A DNA stretch of 64,000 bases from an uncultured Eubacteriales bacterium (GCA_902775345.1 CACYLW010000003.1:124001-188000), one strand, 5' to 3'. Shown: positions 7,930 to 18,814, counted from the first letter of the stretch. Translations and numbers: made by a program. Notes: generated by a model not told the origin, from the sequence alone.

Positions 7930-9096
7930 ATGACTATCAACCAGATAATTGCATTCTGCCTTGTGGCCGTACTTATAGGATTCCTTGTTGTTCTGGCGAT
8001 CATGGCGAAACATGCAGTAGAATTGCTCAAGAAGACCAAGACTCTGGCTGACAAGAGCAACGAAGCCGTAGATGACGTCAAGGGCAGGTTTGACAAACTC
8101 AGCGATGACGCTCTCGGAGCTGTCAGCGCGGTAGCTGCGGATACATCCGGCGCAGTCAAGGCTCTTACATTTGCCGGTATCGGACTTACGGCTCTCGGTC
8201 TTGTAAAGGCCTTGCTCAGGATACTGACAGGTTCGAGCATCTTCTCCGCGATGTCGACCGCAAGAGAACGCAAAAGAGCTAAAAAGGAAATCAAGCTTTC
8301 CAAGCAGACTATAAAAGAACTCAACAAGCAGTCTGAACTCGAGAAAAAGGCCCGCAAAAAAGCGGCAAAGAAGACTCAGAAGTATCAGAAGCAGGATGCC
8401 AGGGCTGCAGCGAAGGCAGCAAAAAAGGCAAAGGCAAACGCAAAGGCAACGGCAAAGGCTGAAGCCGCAGCAACTAAGAAGAAGGCAAAAGCCGATAAGA
8501 AAGAAGCCGCCGCTGCTGCAAAGGCAGCTGCTGTGACTGCCGCTCTGATGCTGAAGAAGGAAAAGGCAGAAAAGAAGAAATCTCTCAAGGCCGCTAAGGC
8601 TGCAGCTGCACTGAGCACAAAAATTGCAAAGACAGAGAAGAAGGCTGCAGCAAAGGCAGCAAGAATCGAAAAAGCTGTTGCAGCAAAGGCGGTCAGGGCC
8701 GAAAACGCGGTTGCCCTTAAAGCGGCAAAGGCTGAGAAGCAGGCCGTTAAGGCCGCAGCAAAGGCCGAGAAGAGCGCAGCGCTGCTTGCAGCAAAAATAG
8801 ATAAAAAGGCCCTTAAGGCTAATGCCAAAAAGGCTGAAAAGGCGGTCAAAAAGGCCGGCCATAAAGCTGAGAAAAAGCTCCGCAAGGCTGCAAAGCCAAT
8901 CAAAAAGGAGCAAAAGAAACTGAAACTGGCAAAGGCCGGAGCAAAGGTCGCTGCCGTTGCAGTAAAAACCGAAGCAAAGATCGTTTCGAAGGCCGCGAAA
9001 GAGGCAGGGAAACTGGTCAAAAAGGCTCATGCGAAACATGCAGACAAAAGAGCTGCAAAAAAGGCGGCAAAAAAAGCAGCCGCTGAAACAGCATAA
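7930..9096 (+). CDS. Membrane-anchored Lys/Ala-rich protein (DUF948-like N-terminus)
   Basis: A 388-residue protein behind AAGGAG. Residues 6-26 form a membrane span. Residues 27-78 resemble the preceding small protein, and residues 79-100 form a second hydrophobic stretch. From about residue 108 to the end the sequence is almost only Ala, Lys, Glu and Arg, with many AAKAAKKA-type repeats, like histone H1 tails or the TolA central helix. A long, highly charged helix projecting from the membrane is expected; with the usual rules it would be cytoplasmic if both hydrophobic segments span. The low complexity invites repeat-length variation. Function unknown. It could bind DNA or RNA, or act as a spacer. 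Confidence 0.75.
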   Translation: MTINQIIAFCLVAVLIGFLVVLAIMAKHAVELLKKTKTLADKSNEAVDDVKGRFDKLSDDALGAVSAVAADTSGAVKALTFAGIGLTALGLVKALLRILTGSSIFSAMSTARERKRAKKEIKLSKQTIKELNKQSELEKKARKKAAKKTQKYQKQDARAAAKAAKKAKANAKATAKAEAAATKKKAKADKKEAAAAAKAAAVTAALMLKKEKAEKKKSLKAAKAAAALSTKIAKTEKKAAAKAARIEKAVAAKAVRAENAVALKAAKAEKQAVKAAAKAEKSAALLAAKIDKKALKANAKKAEKAVKKAGHKAEKKLRKAAKPIKKEQKKLKLAKAGAKVAAVAVKTEAKIVSKAAKEAGKLVKKAHAKHADKRAAKKAAKKAAAETA

Positions 9097-9124
9097 AAAA
9101 TATTAACATTACAGGAGGCCATTA

Positions 9125-10399
9125 ATGGCAAAGATCCTAGTCAATAACAGCGGCCCGCTTCATGGCGAAGTGTGGATCAGCGGAGCAAAGAACTCAGTGC
9201 TTCCGCTTCTGGCCGCAACAATAATGACAGAAGACACCTGCGTGATCGAGGATGTCCCCGATCTCGCAGATGTCAGTGTTATGAAGAAGATGCTCACTAA
9301 GTACGGAGCTCAGATCGATGATGCCGAAGAGGGCACCATCAGAATAAGTACGCCCGAAATCATATCCTGCGAAGGAGACAGAGATCTCGTGCAGGAGATG
9401 AGGGCGTCTCTTTTTACCATGGGACCGATGCTCGCCAGACACGGCAAAATAATAATGCCTATGCCGGGCGGATGCACCATTGGAAGAAGGCCTATCGACC
9501 TTCACCTTAAGGGTTTCAGAGCCCTCGGCGCCGAGGTAATAGAAGATGACGAGAAGGAGCTGGTCCAGGTTTCAGCCGGACCGGAAGGCCTCAAGGGCGA
9601 TGTCATCTATCTTGACTTCCCTAGTGTCGGAGCAACAGAGAACATACTGATGGCAGCGACACTTGCCAGCGGTACAACCATTATTGAGAATGCCGCCAAG
9701 GAACCTGAGATCATCGACCTCGCAAACCAGCTCAATAAGATGGGAGCGAGGATCAAATACGCCGGCACGGACATGATCCGTATCGAAGGCGTACAGAAAC
9801 TCTCGGGCTGTATTCACGAGGCAATTCCTGACAGGATAGAGACCGGAACATTCATGCTGGCAGCAGCCATAACCCGTGGAGATATCCTTATCAGAAATGC
9901 CCTTCCGGGTCATGTCAGACCTATCATGGCAAAGCTCAAGGAGTGCAACGTGGATGTTGAAGTCACGCCTGAAGGCATTTACGTGGATGCCAGAGACAGG
10001 GAACTCAACGCGACTGATATCAAGACGCTCCCGTATCCGGGCTTTCCGACAGACATACAGTCTCCGTTCATGGCGTTCCTGACCACGGTCAACGGAAAAA
10101 GCGTTGTCAGGGAGACCGTATTCGAGAACAGGTTCATGCACGTAGTTGAGCTCAACAGAATGGGAGCGGACATAATAACTGAGAACAGAGAAGCTATAGT
10201 ACCTGGAGGCAAGCAGCTTAAAGGAGCCAAAGTAAGGGCGACCGACCTGAGAGCCGGCGCTGCCATGGTACTCGCAGGCCTTGCTGCAAAAGGGACTACG
10301 GAGATAAGCGAGATATATCACATAGAAAGAGGCTACGAAGATTTTGTAGGCAAATTCAAGGCTCTCGGAGCCGACATCATGAAGATTTCCAACGATTAA
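9125..10399 (+). CDS. murA: UDP-N-acetylglucosamine 1-carboxyvinyltransferase
   Basis: MurA (424 residues, normal length) transfers enolpyruvate from PEP to UDP-GlcNAc, the first committed step of peptidoglycan synthesis. The substrate-binding SGAKNSVLPLLAA stands near the N-terminus. The catalytic Cys is present at residue 117 in PGGCTIGRRPIDLHL, so the enzyme should be fosfomycin-sensitive in principle. AGGAGG lies 7 nt upstream of the start. It is followed 19 nt later by fbp. Confidence 0.97.
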   Translation: MAKILVNNSGPLHGEVWISGAKNSVLPLLAATIMTEDTCVIEDVPDLADVSVMKKMLTKYGAQIDDAEEGTIRISTPEIISCEGDRDLVQEMRASLFTMGPMLARHGKIIMPMPGGCTIGRRPIDLHLKGFRALGAEVIEDDEKELVQVSAGPEGLKGDVIYLDFPSVGATENILMAATLASGTTIIENAAKEPEIIDLANQLNKMGARIKYAGTDMIRIEGVQKLSGCIHEAIPDRIETGTFMLAAAITRGDILIRNALPGHVRPIMAKLKECNVDVEVTPEGIYVDARDRELNATDIKTLPYPGFPTDIQSPFMAFLTTVNGKSVVRETVFENRFMHVVELNRMGADIITENREAIVPGGKQLKGAKVRATDLRAGAAMVLAGLAAKGTTEISEIYHIERGYEDFVGKFKALGADIMKISND

Positions 10400-10418
10400 A
10401 TAGAGAACGGAGGACGTC

Positions 10419-12368
10419 ATGCCTGACATCAATTATCTCAAACTTCTGGCAGAGAAGTACCCTAACCGCAGAAGCGTAAGAACCGAAATCATCAACCTCA
10501 GGGCGATCCTTGCTCTTCCTAAGGCTACTGAGTTTTTCCTCAGCGACATCCACGGCGAATATGATGCTTTCCATCACTTCGTAAGGAGCGGCTCGGGAAT
10601 GATTCGCATGAGGATCGATGAGGTCTTCGGCAACATCCTTACCGAAAGCGAGTGCGATGCGCTCGCCTCGCTCATCTATAATCCTGAAGCTGAAATGGCC
10701 AGAAGAGAGAAGAGTGAGAATGACTTTGGTGCATGGTGCAAGGTATCGATCAGAAGACTCATTGCGATCTGCCGCGTTGTATCCAACAAGTACACCAGAT
10801 CAAAGGTAAAGAAACGTCTGCCTATATTTTCATCGTATATAATGGACGAGCTTCTTTTTGCCGACAATGTTCTGGACAGGCATAAATATTATGACGAGAT
10901 CATAGATACAATAATAGAGTACGATGCGGCCAGGGAATTCATTATTGATATTTCAGAGACGATCGCCAACATGGTCGTCGACAGGCTTCATATAATCGGA
11001 GATATTTTCGACAGAGGCCCTAAATCCCATGTCGTACTTGACTATCTCATGGCCAACCGCGGCGTAGACATACAGTGGGGCAACCATGACATCCTCTGGA
11101 TGGGCGCTGCGTGCGGAAACAGGGCGTGCATAGCCACGATGATCCGTATAAACGTGCGTTACAATAACTTCGACATGCTCGAGGTAGGCTACGGACTGAA
11201 CCTGCGCCCGCTGGCATCTCTGGCAGCGCATATTTACAAGGACGATCCTTGTGAATTCTTCAAGCCTAATGTGCTTGAAACAAATAAATACGATCCTATC
11301 CCGCCGTCACTTGCTGCGAAAATGCACAAGATGATATCCATCATCCAGTTCAAGATAGAGGGTCAGGAAATCAAGGCGCATCCTGAGTATCACCTCGAAC
11401 ACAGGAATCTCCTCGAGAACATCGACTTCGAAAAGGGAACTGTCATGGTCGACGGCGTTGAGTGGCCGATGAGAGACATGAAACTTCCTACTGTAGACCC
11501 TAAGGATCCTTATAAGCTTACTGATCAGGAAGAAGAGGTAATGGTCGCTCTGGAGTCGTCAATACTCAATTCGGAGAAGCTCCAGAGACACATCAATTAC
11601 ATGTTCACTCACGGATCGCTCTTCAAGATCATGAACGGCAATCTTCTGTATCATGGATGCATGATACTTAACGAACGCGGCAATTTCAAAGCCGTGGAGA
11701 TCGACGGCAAGAAATACAAAGGCGCTGCTTATATGCGCAAGCTCGATCAGATGATCAGAGATGCCCGTGCAAAACAGGCTGATGGAAGAACATCTGCAGA
11801 GGCCGCATCGATAATGTGGTATCTGTGGCTTTCCGAGGATTCACCGCTCTTCGGCAAGGACAAGATGACGACCTTCGAGAGATACTTCATCGAAGACAAG
11901 TCAACGCATAAGGAGAACAAGATACCTTACTATAAACTGATCGACAAGGAAGAGATCGCGGTCAAGATACTCAAGGATTTCGGACTCGACCCTGACCACG
12001 GCTGCATACTTAACGGACACGTTCCGGTTAAGCTCGTAAAGGGCGAGACCCCTATCAAGGCGAACGGCAAACTGTTCATTATTGACGGAGGCATTTCGAA
12101 GGCATACCACAAGACTACGGGTATCGCCGGGTATACCGCAATAATGACTTCGAAACACATGTACCTTGCCGAGCACCAGCCTTACGAACCGCTGCGCGAA
12201 GACGGAACCCAGGTCTTCCACAGACCGATAATGCATCTGGTCCATACCGAACCTGTCAGACTGAGGATCAGGGATACCGACAATGGAGCTGAGATCCGTG
12301 AGCAGATCAAAACGCTCGAGGCGCTGTACGACCAGTTCGTAGGCGGCGGAATCAGAGAGATCTATTAA
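10419..12368 (+). CDS. fbp: Fructose-1,6-bisphosphatase, class III
   Basis: A 649-residue class III FBPase, the Firmicute type unrelated to E. coli Fbp, which dephosphorylates fructose 1,6-bisphosphate in gluconeogenesis. It has metallophosphatase motifs: DIHGEYDAF near residue 43, IGDIFDRGP near 192 and GNHDILW near 222. Length fits the family (about 640-670). GGAGG precedes the start. Its position directly before the glycogen genes fits a role in sending carbon to hexose phosphates and glycogen. Confidence 0.96.
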   Translation: MPDINYLKLLAEKYPNRRSVRTEIINLRAILALPKATEFFLSDIHGEYDAFHHFVRSGSGMIRMRIDEVFGNILTESECDALASLIYNPEAEMARREKSENDFGAWCKVSIRRLIAICRVVSNKYTRSKVKKRLPIFSSYIMDELLFADNVLDRHKYYDEIIDTIIEYDAAREFIIDISETIANMVVDRLHIIGDIFDRGPKSHVVLDYLMANRGVDIQWGNHDILWMGAACGNRACIATMIRINVRYNNFDMLEVGYGLNLRPLASLAAHIYKDDPCEFFKPNVLETNKYDPIPPSLAAKMHKMISIIQFKIEGQEIKAHPEYHLEHRNLLENIDFEKGTVMVDGVEWPMRDMKLPTVDPKDPYKLTDQEEEVMVALESSILNSEKLQRHINYMFTHGSLFKIMNGNLLYHGCMILNERGNFKAVEIDGKKYKGAAYMRKLDQMIRDARAKQADGRTSAEAASIMWYLWLSEDSPLFGKDKMTTFERYFIEDKSTHKENKIPYYKLIDKEEIAVKILKDFGLDPDHGCILNGHVPVKLVKGETPIKANGKLFIIDGGISKAYHKTTGIAGYTAIMTSKHMYLAEHQPYEPLREDGTQVFHRPIMHLVHTEPVRLRIRDTDNGAEIREQIKTLEALYDQFVGGGIREIY

Positions 12369-12388
12369 AACAGAAAGGACTCCAATAA

Positions 12389-12484
12389 ATGGCGATCATT
12401 TTGAAAATACTTGGAGGAGTGCTGCTGGCATGCTGTGTCTGGTACATTCTCCTGCTTTACAAGAATAACAGGAATAAACTCTGA
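12389..12484 (+). CDS. 31-residue single-span membrane microprotein
   Basis: A short ORF between fbp and prsW starts at ATG 12389 with AAAGGA at 12374-12379 and ends with TGA at 12482-12484. It encodes 31 residues: hydrophobic residues 3-22 containing two adjacent Cys, then a polar basic tail (YKNNRNKL). The ribosome site, the hydrophobic core and the following positive residues suggest a real small membrane protein. No family was recognised. Its place next to an intramembrane-protease-like gene is suggestive only. Confidence 0.5.
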   Translation: MAIILKILGGVLLACCVWYILLLYKNNRNKL

Positions 12485-12534
12485 TGTGTATCAGAGCATA
12501 GTGTCAGCCGATAAAGAAAAAGGGGACAACCGCA

Positions 12535-13272
12535 ATGTATCTGGACAGACAACTTATGGCTCTGGCGATAATACCGGGCCTGCTGATAATTTTTTACGTA
12601 TACAGAAAAGACAAGGTAGAAAAAGAACCGCCGGGGCTGATCATGAAGATCATTCTCCTGGGCATCCTTTCGTGTATCGCTGCCGGTTATATTGAGCGGT
12701 TCGAAAGCCAGTTCCTGCCGCAGTATCCTAAGGGATCTCTGGAGTATGCTCTGACGACAGCGTTCTGCATGGCGGCGCTTGTTGAAGAGATCGTGAAGTT
12801 CATTGCCATGAAAATAGGATCATGGAGGTATCCGGCTTTCAACTACAGATTCGACGGTATCGTTTACGGAGTGTCGTCTGCGGTCGGTTTTGCCATCTAT
12901 GAAAACATCAATTACGTAGCGATATACGGCCTTCAGACGGCCATAATAAGAGCCTTCACGGCTATTCCTCTCCACGCTTTCTGCGGAGTTTTCATGGGAG
13001 TGTTTTATTCATACTCCAAAAAGAGCAGCATTCTCGGAAAAAAGGGAGCATCCGTTGCTTTCACCGTGCTCTCCCTCCTGGTGCCGATGCTGATCCACGG
13101 CATATATGATACGCTGGCGTTCCTTGGAAACAGCGGCACGACGATGCTGCTCGTCTTTGTTGTATTACTGTATGTCGCTGCGATCATGACGATCAGGAGG
13201 ATGTCAGCTGCTGATTACAGAGCCGGATTCTATCCGCGGGCGCGTACGATCGATTACAACGTAGATATTTGA
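12535..13272 (+). CDS. prsW: PrsW family intramembrane metalloprotease
   Basis: A 245-residue polytopic protein with the PrsW/COG2339 hallmarks: AALVEEIVKF (the EExxK motif, about residues 80-88), FDGIVYGVSSAVGFAIYEN (conserved Glu near residue 123), and conserved His residues in IPLHAFCG and MLIHGIYD. In Bacillus subtilis PrsW makes the first cut in anti-sigma RsiW. Here no anti-sigma gene is adjacent; the zinc-finger anti-sigma at 40.1 kb is far away, though it could be a substrate. AGGGGA precedes the ATG. Confidence 0.9.
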   Translation: MYLDRQLMALAIIPGLLIIFYVYRKDKVEKEPPGLIMKIILLGILSCIAAGYIERFESQFLPQYPKGSLEYALTTAFCMAALVEEIVKFIAMKIGSWRYPAFNYRFDGIVYGVSSAVGFAIYENINYVAIYGLQTAIIRAFTAIPLHAFCGVFMGVFYSYSKKSSILGKKGASVAFTVLSLLVPMLIHGIYDTLAFLGNSGTTMLLVFVVLLYVAAIMTIRRMSAADYRAGFYPRARTIDYNVDI

Positions 13273-13301
13273 TTCTGAGATAATATATAAAGGTGGTACC
13301 T

Positions 13302-15203
13302 ATGAGCAACACGAAGGAACAACTCACCAACGAACTCCTGTATCTGTTCAACACAGGCAAGCTTCACCACGCTTACAGGACTTTTGGAGCGCATATAGCA
13401 GACGGAGGTGTACAGTTCACGCTGTGGGCTCCTGATGTCAGATCGGTCAGAGTGACAGGAGACTTCAACAACTGGGATGCCTCGGCTTACATGGAGCATC
13501 TCGGAGACACAGGCGTCTGGACATGCTTTGTACCGGGAGCCAAAGCAGGCGATCACTATAAATACGAGATAGAGACTGCAAAAGGCGATCGCATATACAA
13601 GGCCGATCCGTTCGCGTTCATGTCGGTCAAAAGACCGGGGACAGACTCGATCGTCACCGAACTCTGGTATGAGTGGCATGACGAAGAATGGATGAAAGGC
13701 AGAGCAGCGAAGAACAGTTTCAATGCTCCTATGAATATTTATGAATGCCATCTGGGCTCATGGAAGCGCCCTGAGGGCAAGGATAATTTTTACTCATACA
13801 GGGAACTTGCTGAAATGCTCGTGCCTTATGTCAAGGAGATGGGCTACACGCATGTCGAGTTCCTTCCTGTTATGGAGCATCCGCTCGATGCCTCATGGGG
13901 ATATCAGGTAACGGGCTTCTACGCACCGACTTCAAGGTACGGCTCACCTCATGGCCTCAAGCATCTCATCGAAGCTTTCCATAAGGAAGGGATCGGAGTC
14001 ATACTGGACTGGGTACCGGGGCATTTCTGTCCTGATGATCACGGCCTCAGGGACTTCAACGGAGACAAGCTTTATGAGAGCATCGTCCATCCTGACTGGG
14101 GAACCTATAAATTCGATTTCAGCAGACCTCAGGTCAGGAGCTTCCTGTTGTCGAACGCCATGTACTGGCTTGATGAATACCATGCTGACGGCCTTAGAGT
14201 AGACGGCGTCACAAGCATGCTGTATCTGAACTTCGGGATCAGCGACAAGTCGAAAATGAGATTCAACAAGTATGGCGGCGATACTGATCTTGAAGCAGTC
14301 GAATTCCTTAAGGAGTTCAACTGCATGATCGGCAACGAGATCAATGGAGCTGTCACGGTCGCAGAAGAAAGTACAGCCTGGCCGATGGTAACACAGCCGC
14401 CTTCAAACGGCGGTCTGGGATTCCATTATAAGTGGAACATGGGCTGGATGAATGATACACTTGAGTACATGTCCACGGACTTCCCGTGGAGAGAAGACGC
14501 CCACAATAAGCTGACATTCTCCATGACATATGCTTACAGTGAAAACTACGTACTCCCGCTTTCACACGATGAAGTAGTACACGGAAAGAAGAGCCTCATA
14601 GGGCGCATGCCTGGAGATATCTGGAGGCAGTTCGCCGGAACAAGACTGCTGGCGATGTACCAGATGACACATCCGGGCAAAAAGCTCAACTTCATGGGGC
14701 ATGAGATAGCACAGTTCATCGAGTGGCGTGAGTATGAGGGGCTTGAGTGGTTCCTTCTCGGTTATGAGAACCATGAAAAGCACCAGAAATTCATAAAGGA
14801 TCTCAACCACATATACACAAGCCATCCGGCGCTGTGGTCAGACGACAACAGCTGGGAGGGATTCAAGTGGATAGATCCTGACGACAGAAGGCAAAAGGTC
14901 CTCACTTACTACAGACGCGCCAGAGGCACAAATGAAAAGGATCCGGGAGAACTGCTGATCTGCGCTCTCAACATGGGGGTCGAAGCATTCGACGAATTCG
15001 AGATCGGTGTCCCGGAACCGGGTTACTACAAAGAGATAATAAACTCCGACAATACAAAATATGCCGGAAGCGGCAGGGTCAATACACGTCAGGTCCGTGC
15101 AAGGAAAAAGCCAAGGCACGGAATGCCGTATTCGATCAGGATAAAGATGCCTGTTGTCGGAGCTGCAATATTCCAAAAAAATTATAATAGAAAGGGTCAT
15201 TAA
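13302..15203 (+). CDS. glgB: 1,4-alpha-glucan branching enzyme
   Basis: GH13 branching enzyme introducing alpha-1,6 branches into glycogen. The ATG at 13302 (MSNTKEQ, 633 residues) is the start; AAAGGTGG lies just upstream, and the frame extending to a GTG at 13293 overlaps that site. An N-terminal CBM48 domain (about 30-130) contains VRVTGDFNNWD. The catalytic barrel has the nucleophile D301 in LRVDGVTSM, the acid/base E355 in VAEEST, and the third acid in LSHDEVVHGKKS. A C-terminal beta domain follows. It is the first gene of the glycogen block, with glgP starting 8 nt after its stop. Confidence 0.97.
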   Translation: MSNTKEQLTNELLYLFNTGKLHHAYRTFGAHIADGGVQFTLWAPDVRSVRVTGDFNNWDASAYMEHLGDTGVWTCFVPGAKAGDHYKYEIETAKGDRIYKADPFAFMSVKRPGTDSIVTELWYEWHDEEWMKGRAAKNSFNAPMNIYECHLGSWKRPEGKDNFYSYRELAEMLVPYVKEMGYTHVEFLPVMEHPLDASWGYQVTGFYAPTSRYGSPHGLKHLIEAFHKEGIGVILDWVPGHFCPDDHGLRDFNGDKLYESIVHPDWGTYKFDFSRPQVRSFLLSNAMYWLDEYHADGLRVDGVTSMLYLNFGISDKSKMRFNKYGGDTDLEAVEFLKEFNCMIGNEINGAVTVAEESTAWPMVTQPPSNGGLGFHYKWNMGWMNDTLEYMSTDFPWREDAHNKLTFSMTYAYSENYVLPLSHDEVVHGKKSLIGRMPGDIWRQFAGTRLLAMYQMTHPGKKLNFMGHEIAQFIEWREYEGLEWFLLGYENHEKHQKFIKDLNHIYTSHPALWSDDNSWEGFKWIDPDDRRQKVLTYYRRARGTNEKDPGELLICALNMGVEAFDEFEIGVPEPGYYKEIINSDNTKYAGSGRVNTRQVRARKKPRHGMPYSIRIKMPVVGAAIFQKNYNRKGH

Positions 15204-15211
15204 AGGATCAG

Positions 15212-17638
15212 ATGATTAGAAACAAAGACGATTTCAAAACAGAGTACAAACGTATTGCTAACTCGATGTTCAGAAGAGATCCCGAACATCTGGATGACAA
15301 AGACAAATTCGCAGTCCTCGCAAGACTGGTAGAGAGAGAAGCTGCCGAAAGGACAAGCGCAGTAGAAATACTGTCCGGACGTAAAAAGAAAGAAGACAAG
15401 AAGGTCTATTACTTCTCAATGGAGTTCCTCATCGGAAAGCTGATGGAAAACTATCTGCTCAACCTCGGCATCCGTGATTTCGCGGCAGAAGGACTCGCTG
15501 AAATGGGTACATATCTTGACAACCTGCTTGAGGTTGAGCCGGATCCGGGTCTCGGAAACGGCGGTCTCGGCAGACTTGCGGCATGCTTCCTCGACTCGAT
15601 GGCGGCTCTCGGCATAAGAGGCGACGGCATGGGTCTGAGATACAAATTCGGTCTTTTCAAACAGAGGATCGTAAGCGGCTACCAGATCGAAAAGCCAGAT
15701 GCATGGCTTGACGAAGGATATATCTGGGAGAAGGCAAAGCCTTATGATTCCGTTATAGTCAAGTTCGGAGGCAAGGTCGAGAGAACCCTGAAAGATGATG
15801 GTCAGATGGAGTACAAGCATGTAGACTATACGACCATCAGAGCCGTACCTTATGACGTACCTATTCTTGGCTTCGGCGGACGCACCGTCAACACGCTCCA
15901 TCTCTGGGATGCCCAGCCGGTACATGATACGATCGACATGAACGCCTTCAATGCCGGAAATTACAGCGAAGCGATGAAGGAGCGCAGTGAGATCGAAGCT
16001 ATCACAAGCATTCTATATCCGGATGATACCAACGGTATCGGCAAGCAGCTCCGTCTGAGGCAGGAGTATTTTCTGGTTGCCGCGGGTATCGGCATGATAA
16101 TCAGAGAGTACAAGTCGCGTTACGGAACGAAGGAGTGGGACAAGTTCTCTGACAGGATACAGATCCACATCAACGATACTCATCCGACGATGTGCATCCC
16201 TGAACTCATGAGAGTTTTCATCGATGAGGAAGGACTTGAATGGAAGGACGCATGGAGGATAGTAAGGGCAACATGCTCATTTACGAACCACACCGTGCTG
16301 CCTGAGGCACTCGAGAAGTGGTCTATCCCTCACTTCCAGCAGCTCCTGCCAAGGATCTATATGATCATCGATGAGATAAACAAGCGCTGGCAGGAAGGTC
16401 TTCCGCTGGAAGCTGATGACTGGCACACACTGAGCCGTGAGACATCGCCGCTCTGGGACAACGAGGTGAAGATGGCCAACCTGTCGGTAGTAGGAAGCCA
16501 TTCGGTCAACGGAGTATCGGCTCTGCACAGTGATATCCTCACCAAGACGATATTCAGCAAGTTCTACGAACTTCAGCCACAGAAGTTCAACAACAAGACC
16601 AACGGAATAAGCCACCGCAGATTCATGATGCAGGCTAATCCGGGACTGGCAAACCTTATTGATACGACTATCGGCACCGACTGGCAGACGGATTTCGAGC
16701 AGATCAAGCAGCTTGAGGAGTATGCTCAGGACAGCGCGTTCCTTGAGGAACTCATGACTGTCAAGAGACAGAATAAGCTGAGACTCGCCAAATACATAAG
16801 CGACCACATGGAGATCGAAGTTGATCCTGATTCGGTGTTCGACGTTCAGGTCAAGAGGATACACGCTTACAAGAGGCAGCTCCTCAACGGATTCAAGATC
16901 CTCGACCTCTATAACAGGCTCAGGGATAATCCTGATCTGCCGATCAACAACTATACGTTCATCTTTGCGGGCAAGGCTGCGCAGGGCTATGCCTTTGCAA
17001 AGGAAGTTATCAAGTTCCTCAACAGTCTGGCAGACATGGTCAATTCCGACCCTGTGGTCAGCAAGAGGATCAAAGTAGTGTTCATCGAGAACTTCTGCGT
17101 ATCCAACGCTCAGCTCATTTATCCTGCAGCCGACATAAGCGAGCAGATCTCTACAGCCGGCAAGGAAGCCAGCGGAACAGGAAACATGAAGTTCATGATG
17201 AACGGAGCGGTCACGCTCGGCACAATGGACGGCGCCAATGTTGAGATCAGCCAGCTTGCAGGCCTCGACAACATCTGCATCTTCGGATATTCGTCAGAAG
17301 AGACTGAGAGCTACTACAAGCACGGCGGGTACTTTGCACAGTATGTCATCAGCGAGGATCAGAGACTTCAGCGCATGACGAACCAGCTCATTGACGGCAC
17401 ATTCAGCCGCAGCGATTATAACTTCTGGGGCATCCACGATGCACTTCTCAGAAGCAACGACGAATACTTCGTACTCGGAGATTTCGACTCGTATGTAAAA
17501 ACATGGGAGGAAATGGACAAGATCTATACGGACAAGGAGAGATGGGCACGCATGTCGCTTGCAAACATCGCCAATTCCGCATTCTTCTCCAGTGACCGCA
17601 CCATTGCAGAATACGCAAAAGATATCTGGAATATATAA
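15212..17638 (+). CDS. glgP: Glycogen phosphorylase
   Basis: An 808-residue GT35 phosphorylase releasing glucose 1-phosphate from glycogen or maltodextrin ends. [17 protein letters not shown] near residue 113 is diagnostic, and the pyridoxal-phosphate lysine lies in the [15 protein letters not shown] motif near residue 655. Full length for bacterial GlgP. AAAGGATC precedes the ATG. It sits among synthesis genes, so synthesis and breakdown are probably transcribed together and controlled at enzyme level. Confidence 0.97.
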   Translation: MIRNKDDFKTEYKRIANSMFRRDPEHLDDKDKFAVLARLVEREAAERTSAVEILSGRKKKEDKKVYYFSMEFLIGKLMENYLLNLGIRDFAAEGLAEMGTYLDNLLEVEPDPGLGNGGLGRLAACFLDSMAALGIRGDGMGLRYKFGLFKQRIVSGYQIEKPDAWLDEGYIWEKAKPYDSVIVKFGGKVERTLKDDGQMEYKHVDYTTIRAVPYDVPILGFGGRTVNTLHLWDAQPVHDTIDMNAFNAGNYSEAMKERSEIEAITSILYPDDTNGIGKQLRLRQEYFLVAAGIGMIIREYKSRYGTKEWDKFSDRIQIHINDTHPTMCIPELMRVFIDEEGLEWKDAWRIVRATCSFTNHTVLPEALEKWSIPHFQQLLPRIYMIIDEINKRWQEGLPLEADDWHTLSRETSPLWDNEVKMANLSVVGSHSVNGVSALHSDILTKTIFSKFYELQPQKFNNKTNGISHRRFMMQANPGLANLIDTTIGTDWQTDFEQIKQLEEYAQDSAFLEELMTVKRQNKLRLAKYISDHMEIEVDPDSVFDVQVKRIHAYKRQLLNGFKILDLYNRLRDNPDLPINNYTFIFAGKAAQGYAFAKEVIKFLNSLADMVNSDPVVSKRIKVVFIENFCVSNAQLIYPAADISEQISTAGKEASGTGNMKFMMNGAVTLGTMDGANVEISQLAGLDNICIFGYSSEETESYYKHGGYFAQYVISEDQRLQRMTNQLIDGTFSRSDYNFWGIHDALLRSNDEYFVLGDFDSYVKTWEEMDKIYTDKERWARMSLANIANSAFFSSDRTIAEYAKDIWNI

Positions 17639-17664
17639 TTTTTAACAACAGGAGGCTGATGAGT

Positions 17665-18795
17665 ATGAAAAAGAAAAAAATGTTAGCTATGCTCCTGGCC
17701 GGAGGGCAGGGCAGCAGGCTCTATGACCTGACTACCAGCATTGCCAAGCCGGCTGTATCGTTCGGAGGAAAGTACAGGATTATCGACTTCGGACTTTCGA
17801 ACTGTGTCAATTCCGGAATTGACACAGTGGGCATACTTGTACAGTATAAGCCGCTCGTCCTCAACAGATACGTCGGAACAGGCGAATCATGGGACATGGC
17901 GGTCAATGACGGCGGCGTACACATACTGCCTCCTTATGCCGGAGCAGCCGGCGGAGAGTGGTATGAGGGCACTGCAGATGCCATTTACCACAACATCGAT
18001 TTCATAGATATGTATGACCCTGAGAACGTACTGATCCTCTCAGGAGACCACATCTATAAGATGGACTACAACCTCATGCTCGAAGAGCATGAAGCTAACA
18101 ATTCCGATCTCACAGTATCCGTCATAGAAGTACCGTGGGAAGACGCAAGCAGATTCGGAATAATGACTGCCGATGAGAACGGCAATATCGTCAAGTTCTC
18201 CGAGAAACCGAAAGAACCGGACAGCAACCTCGCTTCAATGGGAATCTATATCTTCAAGTGGGATGTCCTGCGCAAGGCGCTGCTCGAAGACCACGAGACA
18301 GAGGGTTCGTCACATGACTTCGGAAACGACCTTATTCCGAAACTCCTGGGCGAAGGAAAGAAGCTTACAGTATACAGGTTCGCCGGATACTGGAGAGACG
18401 TCGGTACTGTTCAGAGCTATTATGACAGCCAGATGGATCTTATGGACAACGTTGACAGCATCAACGTTTTCACCGGAGACGACAGAGTCTTCTCCAATGC
18501 CAACATGTATCCTCCGCAGTATATCGGCCGCGAGGCTAATATCCACAATTCGCTCATCTGCAACGGATGCACGGTTTACGGAAGCGTCAATCACTCCATA
18601 CTGGGCTCCGGCGCTGTCGTGAGTGCCGGATCGGTGATCGAGGACTCGATCATCCTTCCTAACGCATGGGTAGGCCGCAACTGCCGCATCACGAAGGCGA
18701 TCATAAATGAAGGTGCCGTCGTTGAAGATAATGCAGTAATAGGCGATCCTGAAGGCGACGTACAGGTTTACGGCAAGACCAATCTGTCGATATAG
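17665..18795 (+). CDS. glgC: Glucose-1-phosphate adenylyltransferase, catalytic subunit
   Basis: ADP-glucose pyrophosphorylase makes ADP-glucose from ATP and glucose 1-phosphate. AGGAGG at 17650-17655 favours the ATG at 17665 (376 residues) over the one at 17659, which is only 3 nt away. The nucleotide-binding [14 protein letters not shown] motif near the N-terminus is intact. [19 protein letters not shown](Y) and a C-terminal left-handed beta helix follow. Firmicutes use a GlgC/GlgD heterotetramer, and glgD follows 19 nt downstream. Confidence 0.96.
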   Translation: MKKKKMLAMLLAGGQGSRLYDLTTSIAKPAVSFGGKYRIIDFGLSNCVNSGIDTVGILVQYKPLVLNRYVGTGESWDMAVNDGGVHILPPYAGAAGGEWYEGTADAIYHNIDFIDMYDPENVLILSGDHIYKMDYNLMLEEHEANNSDLTVSVIEVPWEDASRFGIMTADENGNIVKFSEKPKEPDSNLASMGIYIFKWDVLRKALLEDHETEGSSHDFGNDLIPKLLGEGKKLTVYRFAGYWRDVGTVQSYYDSQMDLMDNVDSINVFTGDDRVFSNANMYPPQYIGREANIHNSLICNGCTVYGSVNHSILGSGAVVSAGSVIEDSIILPNAWVGRNCRITKAIINEGAVVEDNAVIGDPEGDVQVYGKTNLSI

Positions 18796-18814
18796 GAAAG
18801 GAGGATACAGGAAC

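Noticed and set aside
7930-9039. Long minus-strand frames rich in Ala/Phe/Ser or Leu/Cys over the Lys/Ala-rich gene
   Set aside because: They are antisense shadows of a low-complexity AAG/GCN-rich coding region and have no start signals.
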